Assembly (NCBI GenBank): GCA_949372755.1
Contig: CASIBO010000006.1
Span: 1-64,000 of the forward strand
DNA: 64,000 nt
From: UBA9926 sp018645765
GTDB taxonomy: Bacteria; Pseudomonadota; Gammaproteobacteria; Pseudomonadales; Azotimanducaceae
Direction: 5' to 3'
A model generated the notes under the pieces. It had not been told where the DNA came from. It saw nothing but the letters and a program-made list of their open reading frames with translations, and searched no databases. Positions 53,112 to 60,908 of this stretch are shown here, piece after piece (position 1 is the first letter of the stretch; each line of letters starts with the position of its first letter). A program made the position numbers and the translations under genes.

Positions 53112-53771
53112 ATGTCAAATGTAAAAGAAATTTTATTTGGGCCCCTTTTCAACAACAACCCGATCGGTCTTCAGATTCTGGGTATTTGTTCGGCGCTGGC
53201 AGTGACCACCAAGATGAGCGTTGCGATCGTCATGTGTATTGCACTGACGGTGGTGACGGCATTTTCGAATCTGTTTATCTCGATGATTCGCAATCGGATT
53301 CCGTCAAGTATCCGGATCATCGTACAGATGACGATTATTGCCTCCCTCGTCATTGTCGTGGATCAAGTTCTGGGCGCTGTTGCTTATGATATCTCGAAGC
53401 AGCTCTCAGTCTTTGTGGGACTGATTATCACCAATTGTATTGTCATGGGTCGGGCCGAAGCCTTTGCCATGCAGAACCCGCCCGGGCTCAGTTTCTTAGA
53501 CGGGATTGGCAATGGCTTGGGGTATAGCGTTGTGTTGATGAGTGTCGCGGCAATTCGAGAGTTGTTCGGATCAGGCAGCATGTTCGGGATTGAAATTCTG
53601 CCACTGGTCTCCCAAGGCGGCTGGTATACCCCGATGGGCATGATGTTATTGCCACCGAGCGCGTTCTTTATCATCGGTTTGCTGATCTGGGCGCTGCGGG
53701 TTTGGCGCAAAGAGCAGGTGGAAGCGGCAGAATTTAAGATCGGTCCGCACACCGCGATGTCACACAGCTAG
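53112..53771 (+). CDS. nqrD: Na+-NQR subunit D
   Basis: A 219-residue membrane protein with about six spans. Features are FGPLFNNNPIGLQILGICSALA at the N-terminus and VGLIITNCIVMGRAEAFAMQ, which holds the Cys shared with RnfE-type proteins and used for the intramembrane iron-sulfur site. GNGLGYSVVLMSVAAIRELFG near 138 also fits. With nqrE it forms the Na+-conducting pseudo-symmetric pair. Confidence 0.96.
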   Translation: MSNVKEILFGPLFNNNPIGLQILGICSALAVTTKMSVAIVMCIALTVVTAFSNLFISMIRNRIPSSIRIIVQMTIIASLVIVVDQVLGAVAYDISKQLSVFVGLIITNCIVMGRAEAFAMQNPPGLSFLDGIGNGLGYSVVLMSVAAIRELFGSGSMFGIEILPLVSQGGWYTPMGMMLLPPSAFFIIGLLIWALRVWRKEQVEAAEFKIGPHTAMSHS

Positions 53772-53782
53772 GGGCCTGGGAT

Positions 53783-54391
53783 ATGGAATATTATTTAAGT
53801 TTATTCGTCCGGGCGATATTCATTGAGAATATCGCGTTGGTGTTCTTCCTAGGGATGTGTACCTTTATCGCAATCTCTAAGAAGATCGAAACGTCGTTAG
53901 GACTCGGGATCGCGGTCGTGGTTGTGCAAACCATTACGGTACCGGTCAATAATCTCATCTATCAGTTTCTGTTGGCCGATGGCGCCTTGGCTTGGGCTGG
54001 GTTTCCCGAAGTTGACCTCAGCTTCTTAGGCTTACTCAGTTATATCGGCGTGATCGCCGCGATGGTGCAAATCCTCGAGATGTTCCTCGATAAATACGTG
54101 CCAGCACTCTATAACTCGTTAGGCGTGTTCTTGCCGCTGATTACTGTGAACTGCGCCATCCTCGGCGGTAGTCTGTTTATGGTCAATCGTTCGTACAACT
54201 TCTCAGAAAGCATAGTGTTCGGATTGGGATCCGGTGTCGGCTGGGCGATTGCGATTGTTGTCTTGGCGGGTATACGCGAAAAGATGAAGTATAGCGATGT
54301 CCCAGAAGGCCTGCGAGGTCTCGGGATTACGTTTATCACTGTGGGTCTAATGTCGCTCGGCTTTATGTCGTTTGGCGGAATCTCCTTGTAA
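53783..54391 (+). CDS. nqrE: Na+-NQR subunit E
   Basis: A 202-residue membrane protein of about six spans, homologous to RnfA. IFIENIALVFFLGMCTFIAISKK near the N-terminus and LITVNCAILGGSLFMVNR near 112 carry the Cys residues of the [2Fe-2S] site shared with NqrD. It follows nqrD after 11 bases. Confidence 0.96.
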   Translation: MEYYLSLFVRAIFIENIALVFFLGMCTFIAISKKIETSLGLGIAVVVVQTITVPVNNLIYQFLLADGALAWAGFPEVDLSFLGLLSYIGVIAAMVQILEMFLDKYVPALYNSLGVFLPLITVNCAILGGSLFMVNRSYNFSESIVFGLGSGVGWAIAIVVLAGIREKMKYSDVPEGLRGLGITFITVGLMSLGFMSFGGISL

Positions 54392-54412
54392 GCAAAGGGT
54401 GTATTGCAGTTT

Positions 54413-55636
54413 ATGAATACGGAAATATTTCTTGGGGTCGGTATGTTCACCACCATTATCATGGCACTGGTTGCTGTGATCTTGTTGGCGAGAAAACAAC
54501 TTGTTTCAACTGGGGCTGTGAGCATCCTGATTAATGATGATCCAGATCGAACCTTGTCCACAAATTCTGGGGGTAAGCTCCTGAATACACTCGCCGATGC
54601 GGGGATCTTTTTGTCCTCGGCGTGCGGCGGCGGTGGAACCTGCGGTCAGTGTCGCTGTCGAGTGGTTGAGGGCGGCGGCTCCATGCTGTCAACGGAAGCG
54701 GGACACTTCACGCGTGGCGAGGCGAAAGAAGGTTGGCGTTTGAGTTGCCAGACAGCGGTCAAGCAAGACATGAAAATCGAAGTACCGGCTGAGTTCTTTG
54801 GCGTCAAGCGCTGGGAGTGCGAGGTGGTGTCGAACCACAACGTCGCGACCTTCATTAAAGAATTGGTTTTGAAGTTGCCGGAAGGGGAAGGCGTCGATTT
54901 CCGGGCTGGGGGCTTCGTGCAGTTTGAAATTCCGCCCTACAAGATCGCCTACAAAGACATGATCATTGAAGAGGACTATCAGGGCGATTGGCAGAAGTTT
55001 GGCGTGTTTGACCATGTGGCAGAAGTTGATGAGCCGACGATTCGAGCCTACTCCATGGCGAACTACCCCGAAGAAAAGGGCATCATGAAATTCAACATTC
55101 GAGTGGCCTCACCACCACCTGGAACCGATTTTCCGCCAGGCCGGATGTCGAGTTACCTGTTTACCAAAAAGCCCGGTGAAACCGTTACGATATTCGGGCC
55201 TTACGGCGAATTTTTTGCCAAAGAAACCGATGCCGAGATGGTATTCGTTGGGGGCGGCGCGGGAATGGCGCCGATGCGGGCACATATCTTTGATCAGTTG
55301 CTGCGTTTGAACACCAACCGAAAGATTACTTTTTGGTACGGCGGGCGGAATCAGCGCGAGCTGTTTTATGTCGAAGAGTTCGATCGATTGGCCGCAGAGC
55401 ATGAGAATTTTACGTGGCACATTGCGTTGTCCGACCAAAACCTTGAAGGCTGGGAGGGTTATACCGGATTCATTCACAACGTTCTCTTTGAAGAATATCT
55501 GAAGGACCATACTGCGCCGGAAGATTGTGAATACTACATGTGTGGCCCGCCGATGATGAATCAAGCCGTGTTGAACCTGCTGGATGATTTGGGCGTCGAA
55601 CGGGACAATATTTTCTTAGATGACTTTGGTGGCTAA
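54413..55636 (+). CDS. nqrF: Na+-NQR subunit F, NADH-oxidising flavoprotein
   Basis: The entry point for electrons: NADH reduces FAD, then a [2Fe-2S] cluster. From ATG 54413 the protein is 407 residues, matching the family; a TTG at 54404 would add three. An N-terminal span (TTIIMALVAVILLAR) is followed by a ferredoxin domain with the cluster motif CGGGGTCGQCRC and a later Cys. The FAD domain has RAYSMANYPEE, and the NADH domain has FVGGGAGMAPMRAH and YYMCGPPMMNQAV. It is the last gene of the operon; no apbE or nqrM follows. Confidence 0.97.
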   Translation: MNTEIFLGVGMFTTIIMALVAVILLARKQLVSTGAVSILINDDPDRTLSTNSGGKLLNTLADAGIFLSSACGGGGTCGQCRCRVVEGGGSMLSTEAGHFTRGEAKEGWRLSCQTAVKQDMKIEVPAEFFGVKRWECEVVSNHNVATFIKELVLKLPEGEGVDFRAGGFVQFEIPPYKIAYKDMIIEEDYQGDWQKFGVFDHVAEVDEPTIRAYSMANYPEEKGIMKFNIRVASPPPGTDFPPGRMSSYLFTKKPGETVTIFGPYGEFFAKETDAEMVFVGGGAGMAPMRAHIFDQLLRLNTNRKITFWYGGRNQRELFYVEEFDRLAAEHENFTWHIALSDQNLEGWEGYTGFIHNVLFEEYLKDHTAPEDCEYYMCGPPMMNQAVLNLLDDLGVERDNIFLDDFGG

Positions 55637-55671
55637 TACCAAATCACTGAGCGGGGCTCGTTGAATATCTT

Positions 55672-55695
55672 AAAGGCGCTTAGGCGCCTTTTTTT
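55672..55695 (+). terminator. Intrinsic terminator of the nqr operon
   Basis: AAAGGCGC-TTAG-GCGCCTTT forms an 8-bp stem with a tetraloop, followed directly by a T-run, 36 bases after the nqrF stop. It closes the nqr transcript and may also serve the convergent Nudix gene, since the stem is flanked by A/T on both sides. Confidence 0.9.
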
Positions 55696-55704
55696 ATGGC
55701 TGGC

Positions 55705-56481
55705 TCATCGTGCGGGCATTTTTTCTTCGGAGAGGGCATAACCCGCATCACTTGGGATGCACAGATAGGTGCCATCTTCGCGCGTCTCAGTCCAGGGCAG
55801 GACTGTTTTGATATCGTGATGCGATGCCGCGCTGATGGCGGTTGAAACGGTGCCGCTTTCGCCCAGTAACTCGATGTTTAATCGGGTTGGGAAAATAATA
55901 GTATAAGTCCCTTCTTTTTCGCCGATTAAGGCGTTCTCTGGTGAAATCCAGATAGAGTCCACTGATTCGGTGCCATCGTGCACGGCGAGATGATCTGATG
56001 GTGCAACGGCAAGATAAAACCACGTATCAAAGCGCTTCGGCATCATAGAGGGGGTTACCCAATGTGCAAACGGAATGAGTACATCGCAGGCGAGTCGTAA
56101 CTGCTCTTGCTCTAAAAAAGCAGCAAAGCTGATGTCGCCAGCATGGATCTTCTCTCGATAATCGGAGAGTTGTGCCAAGCGGTCTCCGGAAATTAAGTCG
56201 GTTTGGCCCTGCGCGCGCGCAAGCAATACGCCGCACTCTTCAAACGCCTCACGGATCGCGCCAACCTGCATCGCAACTTGGTAGTCAGTGGCGCCAGCAA
56301 CCCCATCGCAATAGGCCTTGGCGAGGTGGTCAGCGGCATCAATTTTTCCGCCTGGGAAAACCAGCGCCCCAGAAGCGAAGTCGATTTGGTGATGTCGCAC
56401 GACCATGAAGACTTCAAGGCCCTGTTCGCCATCTCGGAGCATCAGAATCGTTGCTGCGGGTACGGGCGGCTTATCATTCAT
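55705..56481 (-). CDS. Nudix hydrolase (NUDT19-like)
   Basis: A 258-residue Nudix protein starting at ATG 56481, preceded by AGGAG. ALVFPGGKIDAADH is followed, after an insertion of about 30 residues, by the Nudix helix GAIREAFEECGVLLAR, with the metal-binding Glu pair. The split Nudix box and the FAHWVTPSMMPKRFDTWFYLA segment resemble the NUDT19 group, some of which hydrolyse CoA or acyl-CoA diphosphates. The substrate is not certain. The start overlaps the MORN gene stop (ATGA). Confidence 0.85.
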   Translation of the reverse strand: MNDKPPVPAATILMLRDGEQGLEVFMVVRHHQIDFASGALVFPGGKIDAADHLAKAYCDGVAGATDYQVAMQVGAIREAFEECGVLLARAQGQTDLISGDRLAQLSDYREKIHAGDISFAAFLEQEQLRLACDVLIPFAHWVTPSMMPKRFDTWFYLAVAPSDHLAVHDGTESVDSIWISPENALIGEKEGTYTIIFPTRLNIELLGESGTVSTAISAASHHDIKTVLPWTETREDGTYLCIPSDAGYALSEEKMPAR

Positions 56482-57167
56482 CGTTGTCTTTCTCCTATAA
56501 TGCGCCAACCCTTGGGCTCGCTTTGAAGTGTTAAGATTTTGTTGCTAATTTCTCGATATCGATCAGATCGATAGGATTGGCGTAACTTCACATCTACCTG
56601 GGTCTCTGAGATGGGCGTAATCGACTCGTACGATAAATCGAGTTGGATGTAAGACGGGATTAATATGCGCTCGCGTCGGTTCATTTCCCAGAGATTGCGG
56701 GATTCTCCTTCGGCGAGTTCGAAGTCGTCGGAATATAGGGACAAGTATTGATCCGGGTTCTGGGCCATCCAAGCGGCCGCCCACAAGTCCAGCGTATTGG
56801 TGATAGCGTTGATTGCGCTGTTATCTAATGGCGTAGGCGTCAAGGACGCTGTAGCGGGCGTCTGGGTGGGCGCGATTTCGGCTTCGGGCTTTATCAGGCG
56901 GCCGCGGTCGAAGTCGCCTTCATAAGTTGTACCATCGGGTAAAATCATCATACCAGGGCCATGGCGCACATTGTCTTTGAAGGTGCCCACAAACCGGGTG
57001 CCATCTTGCCAGTAAATGGTGCCTTGCCCTTGCCGCATTTGATCTTGGAGGCCGCCGACATAACGGGTGCCATCTGGCCAAGCAAGGGTCTGCGTGCTGG
57101 CTTCCTCAGCTTGGGCGACAGCGTTAAAGCCGAAGACAATGATTAGGGACAAGAAAACTAGGCGCAT
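56478..57167 (-). CDS. Exported MORN-repeat protein with NTF2-like C-terminal domain
   Basis: A 229-residue exported protein. I start it at ATG 57167, the beginning of the signal peptide (MRLVFLSLIIVFGFNAVAQA). Residues about 30-90 hold three MORN repeats (YVGGLQDQMRQGQGTIYW, FVGTFKDNVRHGPGMMIL, YEGDFDRGRLI). A Thr/Pro-rich linker leads to an NTF2/SnoaL-like domain of about 110 residues (DLWAAAWMAQNPDQYLSLYS, then QSYRSDRYREISNKILTL), common in periplasmic proteins linked to cell-wall enzymes. Its function is unknown; a structural or peptidoglycan-associated role is a guess. Confidence 0.75.
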   Translation of the reverse strand: MRLVFLSLIIVFGFNAVAQAEEASTQTLAWPDGTRYVGGLQDQMRQGQGTIYWQDGTRFVGTFKDNVRHGPGMMILPDGTTYEGDFDRGRLIKPEAEIAPTQTPATASLTPTPLDNSAINAITNTLDLWAAAWMAQNPDQYLSLYSDDFELAEGESRNLWEMNRRERILIPSYIQLDLSYESITPISETQVDVKLRQSYRSDRYREISNKILTLQSEPKGWRIIGERQR

Positions 57168-57254
57168 GCGGCAAAATCTCACTGTTTAGTAGGCAGACTA
57201 ACACTGCTTATCGGTCAACGAAAAGCGCCGAGCACAAGCGGCCGCCGATGTCGT

Positions 57255-58265
57255 TTAAGGTGTCCTAATCAGAATGTGTTGTTCGACCGCGTACTGAAGA
57301 ACCCGGGCTGGCTCGATAATCCAGGGGCCATCTCGCTCAACGATCATTCGACAGTCGGTAAGGTTGGCTAGATTGTGCGTGCGGTCGCCATCATAGGCTA
57401 GGATCCCGTCACCAGAAAGAGAAACTTCCGAGCCAAAGGGCACGGCTTCATGATGCTGCACGGCGACGTCTTGCCACAATCCAGGCGAAATCGGCACTCT
57501 TACGCGACAGTCTGCCGGTGTGCCGCATTGCACTAAAACACCAAAGTCATCCAGATGCCCGCTGGGTCTTAAGTATCCGCCGATGGGTGAGAGCCCCACC
57601 GAGGCGGGTTCAGCACGGGTTAGCAGGAGCGTGCCAAGACGGTTGCCTTGAAATGGCAGCAGAGAGCCTAAGCTGTCATCGTGCAAGACAACCGCATCAA
57701 TGAGCGCGATATCGTGAACCGGCGTTTGGTGCTCCATGGCGTGTATGTGAATTCGCTTACAACGGTTTGTGATGGCCTGTTTGGCTAACTGTCCTGATGC
57801 GATCAGGCCCGCTGCTGCGCCGGCTAAGGAGGCTTCAATCATCATGGGGAAGACATTGTTCGTCCCGGTTGAAAGTGGCATGAGCGCGCAGTCTGGATAC
57901 CGCCGGGAAACGATCCGGTTGGTGCCATCGCCGCCCAGCACGATAAAGGTTCGACAGCCGGCCCCCCACATCAGATCGATCATGGTCTCGGTGTCGCGCG
58001 CGGTATGGGTTAGGGTAAAAGACAGGATTTCCACCTGGTCCCTTTGGGGCAGGTTTTCGACTGCACGCTCATTAATGCGAAACGGTTCTTGGGCTAAAAA
58101 TATTCGCTCAACACCATTCTCGAGTGCGGCGAGGACTAACCGCGTGACCTGCTGCTGTTTTTCGTGATGGGCACTGGTGCTGGCCCGGGCGGCCACCCGT
58201 CTAACATCGCGGCCGGACATCGGGTTAACGACGATGCCGAGATACCCGGCTGTTGGTTCGCTCAA
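57255..58265 (-). CDS. AcoX-like / NAD-kinase-fold protein
   Basis: A 336-residue protein of the ATP-NAD kinase-like AcoX group. LGIVVNPMSGRDVRR is at the N-terminus, TFIVLGGDGTNRIV near 100 is the kinase-type GGDGT, and LPLSTGTNNVFP near 125 follows. AcoX genes usually accompany acetoin dehydrogenase operons, but none is present here and the activity is unproven. I favour TTG 58265, which overlaps the yaaA stop as TTGA; a TTG at 58280 is possible. No ATG occurs before the conserved region. It is translated with yaaA. Confidence 0.75.
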   Translation of the reverse strand: MSEPTAGYLGIVVNPMSGRDVRRVAARASTSAHHEKQQQVTRLVLAALENGVERIFLAQEPFRINERAVENLPQRDQVEILSFTLTHTARDTETMIDLMWGAGCRTFIVLGGDGTNRIVSRRYPDCALMPLSTGTNNVFPMMIEASLAGAAAGLIASGQLAKQAITNRCKRIHIHAMEHQTPVHDIALIDAVVLHDDSLGSLLPFQGNRLGTLLLTRAEPASVGLSPIGGYLRPSGHLDDFGVLVQCGTPADCRVRVPISPGLWQDVAVQHHEAVPFGSEVSLSGDGILAYDGDRTHNLANLTDCRMIVERDGPWIIEPARVLQYAVEQHILIRTP

Positions 58266-59023
58266 CGCGCGAAGACCCAATCGGTCTCAGTGCTCAGGTC
58301 GGGTTGATACTGGTAACCATCGGTATCAAAGGTTTTGAGTTTTTCAGGTTGTTTAATACGCTGCTTGATGACGAAGTTTGCCATGGCGCCCCGCGCACGC
58401 TTTGCGAAGAAACTGATGATTTTAAGACGCCCGTTACTCGTATCTTTGAAAACGGGATTGATGATTTGAACTTGACCGAGGGCGGATACATCAACGGCTT
58501 TGAAGTATTCATTCGACGCGAGGTTAATCACTACGGGTTTAGCTTGGCTATCGAGGTCCTCAAGGAGTTTCTTTGCGAGCGCCACTTGCCAAAAGTCGTA
58601 CAGATCAGCGCCGCGTTGATTACCCAGCCGGGTCCCCATTTCTAATCGATAGGGCTTGATAAGGTCGAGGGGTTTGAGCAGGCCGTACAGGCCGGACAAC
58701 ATCCTCAGATGCTTTTGGGCGAAACGAATATCTTGCGTGGAAAACGTATCCGCTTGTAACCCTTGATAAACGTCTCCCCGAAACGCAAACAACGATTGCT
58801 TTAGGGCGCCTCTGGCTGGCGTCCAAGTTTGAAAGCGTTCATGGTTAAGCGCCGCAAGCTTCGGGCTGATTTTCATCATCCCGGCGAGATCTTGCTCGGA
58901 TTTTGTTTTCATCAGCTTGGCGAGGGTCGATGCCTCTCGGAGCAAAACGGGTTTGGAGGTCTCGGTGGTCGGCGCTGGCGTTTCAAAATCGAGTGTCTTA
59001 GCGGGAGATAGGAGCATCAACAT
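58262..59023 (-). CDS. yaaA: YaaA family peroxide-stress protein
   Basis: A 253-residue YaaA (DUF328) protein, which in Escherichia coli limits free iron and DNA damage during hydrogen peroxide stress and binds DNA. It begins MLMLLSPAKTLDFETP, as in the family, and includes AFRGDVYQGLQADTFS near residue 71. LRMLSGLYGLLKPLDLIKPYRLEMGT near 108 and the basic ISFFAKRARGAMANFVIK near 200 also match. It heads a two-gene unit with the AcoX-like gene. The upstream 0.88 kb is the repeat-bearing gene-free region. Confidence 0.93.
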   Translation of the reverse strand: MLMLLSPAKTLDFETPAPTTETSKPVLLREASTLAKLMKTKSEQDLAGMMKISPKLAALNHERFQTWTPARGALKQSLFAFRGDVYQGLQADTFSTQDIRFAQKHLRMLSGLYGLLKPLDLIKPYRLEMGTRLGNQRGADLYDFWQVALAKKLLEDLDSQAKPVVINLASNEYFKAVDVSALGQVQIINPVFKDTSNGRLKIISFFAKRARGAMANFVIKQRIKQPEKLKTFDTDGYQYQPDLSTETDWVFAR

Positions 59024-59185
59024 GGGCAGTCAGAATCAGGGTCGTCAGTGAAGGGATATCTTATCGTACGCTGGCGCTTTTGGCATGGGTTTCTTGTAAT
59101 ACCGAGGACCGGCGGTTTAATGGAAGAAAGTGTGGCATCAGGGGCGATTCGAGACAGGATAAAATTTGGCCTGCCGGCCGGCAGC

Positions 59186-59257
59186 GGTGCGCCGACAGGG
59201 TTGTGAAAAGGTGCGCCGACAGGGTTGTGAAAAGGTGCGCCCTAGCGGTTCTGAAGA
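59186..59257. repeat. 24-bp tandem repeat, 3 units
   Basis: Two identical 24-base units start at 59186 and 59210 (GGTGCGCCGACAGGGTTGTG plus AAAA). A third, diverged unit starts at 59234 (GGTGCGCCCTAGCGGTTCTG plus AAGA). All begin with the 8-base core GGTGCGCC that also begins the 15-bp repeats nearby. Confidence 0.85.
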
Positions 59258-59280
59258 GAGGCGCTTAAGCGCTTAAAAGC

Positions 59281-59370
59281 GGTGCGCCTAAAAGCGGTGC
59301 GCCTAAAAGCGGTGCGCCTAAAAGCGGTGCGCCTAAAAGCGGTGCGCCTAAAACCAGTGCGCCTAATCCG
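59281..59370. repeat. 15-bp tandem repeat, 6 units
   Basis: Four perfect units of GGTGCGCCTAAAAGC (59281-59340) are followed by one unit with a single change (59341-59355) and one degenerate unit (59356-59370). There are no spacers, so this is a minisatellite rather than a CRISPR array. An in-frame stop (59266-59268) directly upstream and no start codon argue against it being coding. Confidence 0.92.
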
Positions 59371-59900
59371 GATTGAATGTTTGCATTCAGCCGTCCTGTT
59401 TAAGAATTTGCTCAAAGCGGTTGTTTTTGCAAATCACTGAGGGCATTGCTCTGGTTTTAGGTTACTTAGAGATGGTTATCGAACACATCCGTGCACAGAC
59501 CCGATGGCGAAAGTGCACGCGAAGCGTCACGTCATCGCGCCAGAAAGTTGAAACGGCAGTGCGTTGCTTTTTGTGGGGAGGGTGCCCCGCAGGGCAGATT
59601 GTGTTGAATAAATTAAAGAAAGGCCTAGAATTCATCTTAGCGAGTAGGCGCTAAATGATGGGGCATGCGGTTCAATACGGCGGCAGCGTGGTCTGGAAGC
59701 CGAGAACGGGAAGGCGAGCATCAAGCTAGGCTGTCTATCTGCCAATATTCAAAAGGCATTAAAAGCGGATAAAAACCGTGATTCGCGAATGAACCGATAA
59801 GCGATAAGCGATAAAAGGCGTAGAATGGATCTGCAAGTGAATCATTGAGTCCAAGCATGCGGGGCTCTGATCATCCGTACAATGATGGGAGAAATTTCGA

Positions 59901-60872
59901 ATGGTTAAGCAATTTAACGAAACAGTAAGGGGTCTCAATTTGAAAAAGATGGTGTTATCGGCGCTGTTGATGTTTGGTTTTATAGGGACCGTCAGCGCGG
60001 AAGGGCCGCGAAGTCCTGTGGGCAAATTAATGGATCCAAACGGGACGGTAGAATACAGTCGCGATGGTGAAAAGTGGCGCCCAGTTACCCGTGCCAAGTA
60101 TTTGTTCTCGGGGTACCACGTTAGAACCGGTGCCGATGGTTCGGGTAACTTCATCAACCAAGAATCCGGGTTAGCGCAAAGTTTAAGCGCGAACGTGACG
60201 GCGATGGTCGGTGATGCTGGGTTGAACGTTTCAGCAGGTGAGGTGTCGGATCCGTTTAGCAGCGATGCGGGCTTGATGGATGGTCTCGCCAATAAATTCG
60301 CCTCGGCCCAGCGGTATACCACGGTCCGTCGGGCTGTGAAGAAGCCGGGTGAACCTGAATGCGAAGTAAAGGTTCGCTTAGCCCGTAAAATTACCGTGTC
60401 AGAAGGCTTTGCCGATTTAGTTTGGGAAAAAGCCTGTCCTGACAATACATTCGTGATTGTTTTAGGCGAGCAACAATTTGACGTGCCGACCGGAGACGCG
60501 GGCGAGCACATTCGCTTTCAGTTACCGGTGCCTGCAGCGGGTGAATATGATTTGCGTTTGGACGTTAAGGCCGGCGAAGAAGTCGTGTATACGCCGCGGC
60601 GGCCTGGTAAGTTGAAAGTGCTGGCAGCAGCTGAAGAGGTGAGCATCAAAGCCTCGCTCATGGCGGCTGGCGATGATTTTTTTGCTCAGGCAGACGTGCT
60701 CGAACAGCACGGCTTATTGGTGCCAGCAATGGATGCTTACCGAGCCTATTTCGAGGCGTATCCAGATGATATTGAGATGAAGCCTTTGTTTATTGCCAAT
60801 CTCCAGGCGCTTCAATTGATGACGGAAAAAACGGCAGAGGCGCAGAAATACAATGACTTTATCTCTGAATAA
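59901..60872 (+). CDS. FecR-like exported protein paired with adenylate cyclase
   Basis: A 323-residue exported protein. GGGAG lies 9 bases before ATG 59901. A signal peptide follows a longish N-region (MVLSALLMFGFIGTVSA, residues 17-33). SPVGKLMDPNGTVEYSRDGEKW and SGYHVRTGADGSGNF (about 38-85) form a FecR-like beta domain. A second beta-rich domain with a possible disulfide (Cys 151 and Cys 177) follows. The last 80 residues are helical and TPR-like (HGLLVPAMDAYRAYFEAYPDD). FecR-type proteins are often encoded beside CHASE2 cyclases, so it is probably a periplasmic partner of the next gene, 36 bases downstream. The ligand is unknown. Confidence 0.7.
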   Translation: MVKQFNETVRGLNLKKMVLSALLMFGFIGTVSAEGPRSPVGKLMDPNGTVEYSRDGEKWRPVTRAKYLFSGYHVRTGADGSGNFINQESGLAQSLSANVTAMVGDAGLNVSAGEVSDPFSSDAGLMDGLANKFASAQRYTTVRRAVKKPGEPECEVKVRLARKITVSEGFADLVWEKACPDNTFVIVLGEQQFDVPTGDAGEHIRFQLPVPAAGEYDLRLDVKAGEEVVYTPRRPGKLKVLAAAEEVSIKASLMAAGDDFFAQADVLEQHGLLVPAMDAYRAYFEAYPDDIEMKPLFIANLQALQLMTEKTAEAQKYNDFISE

Positions 60873-60908
60873 ACATTGGATGCAGCCCGCTAGCGCGGCA
60901 GCACGATC

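Larger units (their letters stand above)
59024..59900. other. Gene-free region with tandem repeats and palindromes
   Basis: About 880 bases between yaaA and the FecR-like gene. From left to right: a 14-bp palindrome CTGCCGGCCGGCAG (59171-59184), 24-bp repeats (59186-59257), a 12-bp palindrome GCGCTTAAGCGC (59261-59272) and 15-bp repeats (59281-59370). A 10-bp palindrome AATCCGGATT (59365-59374) and a TGAATG-TTTG-CATTCA hairpin (59374-59389) follow. Nothing convincing lies from 59,390 to the FecR gene. Small frames here (59080-59268 and 59373-59654) look like chance. Confidence 0.6.

Noticed and set aside
59080..59268. 62-codon frame with octapeptide repeats across the 24-bp array
   Set aside because: The repeats follow simply from the DNA repeat. 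There is no ribosome-binding site and the upstream part has no protein-like character.
59281..59370. CRISPR-like array
   Set aside because: The 15-bp units are contiguous with no spacers and there are no cas genes; it is a tandem minisatellite.
59373..59654. 93-codon frame downstream of the repeat array
   Set aside because: It starts at TTG inside a palindrome, has no ribosome-binding site, and shows no recognisable domain or plausible codon pattern.
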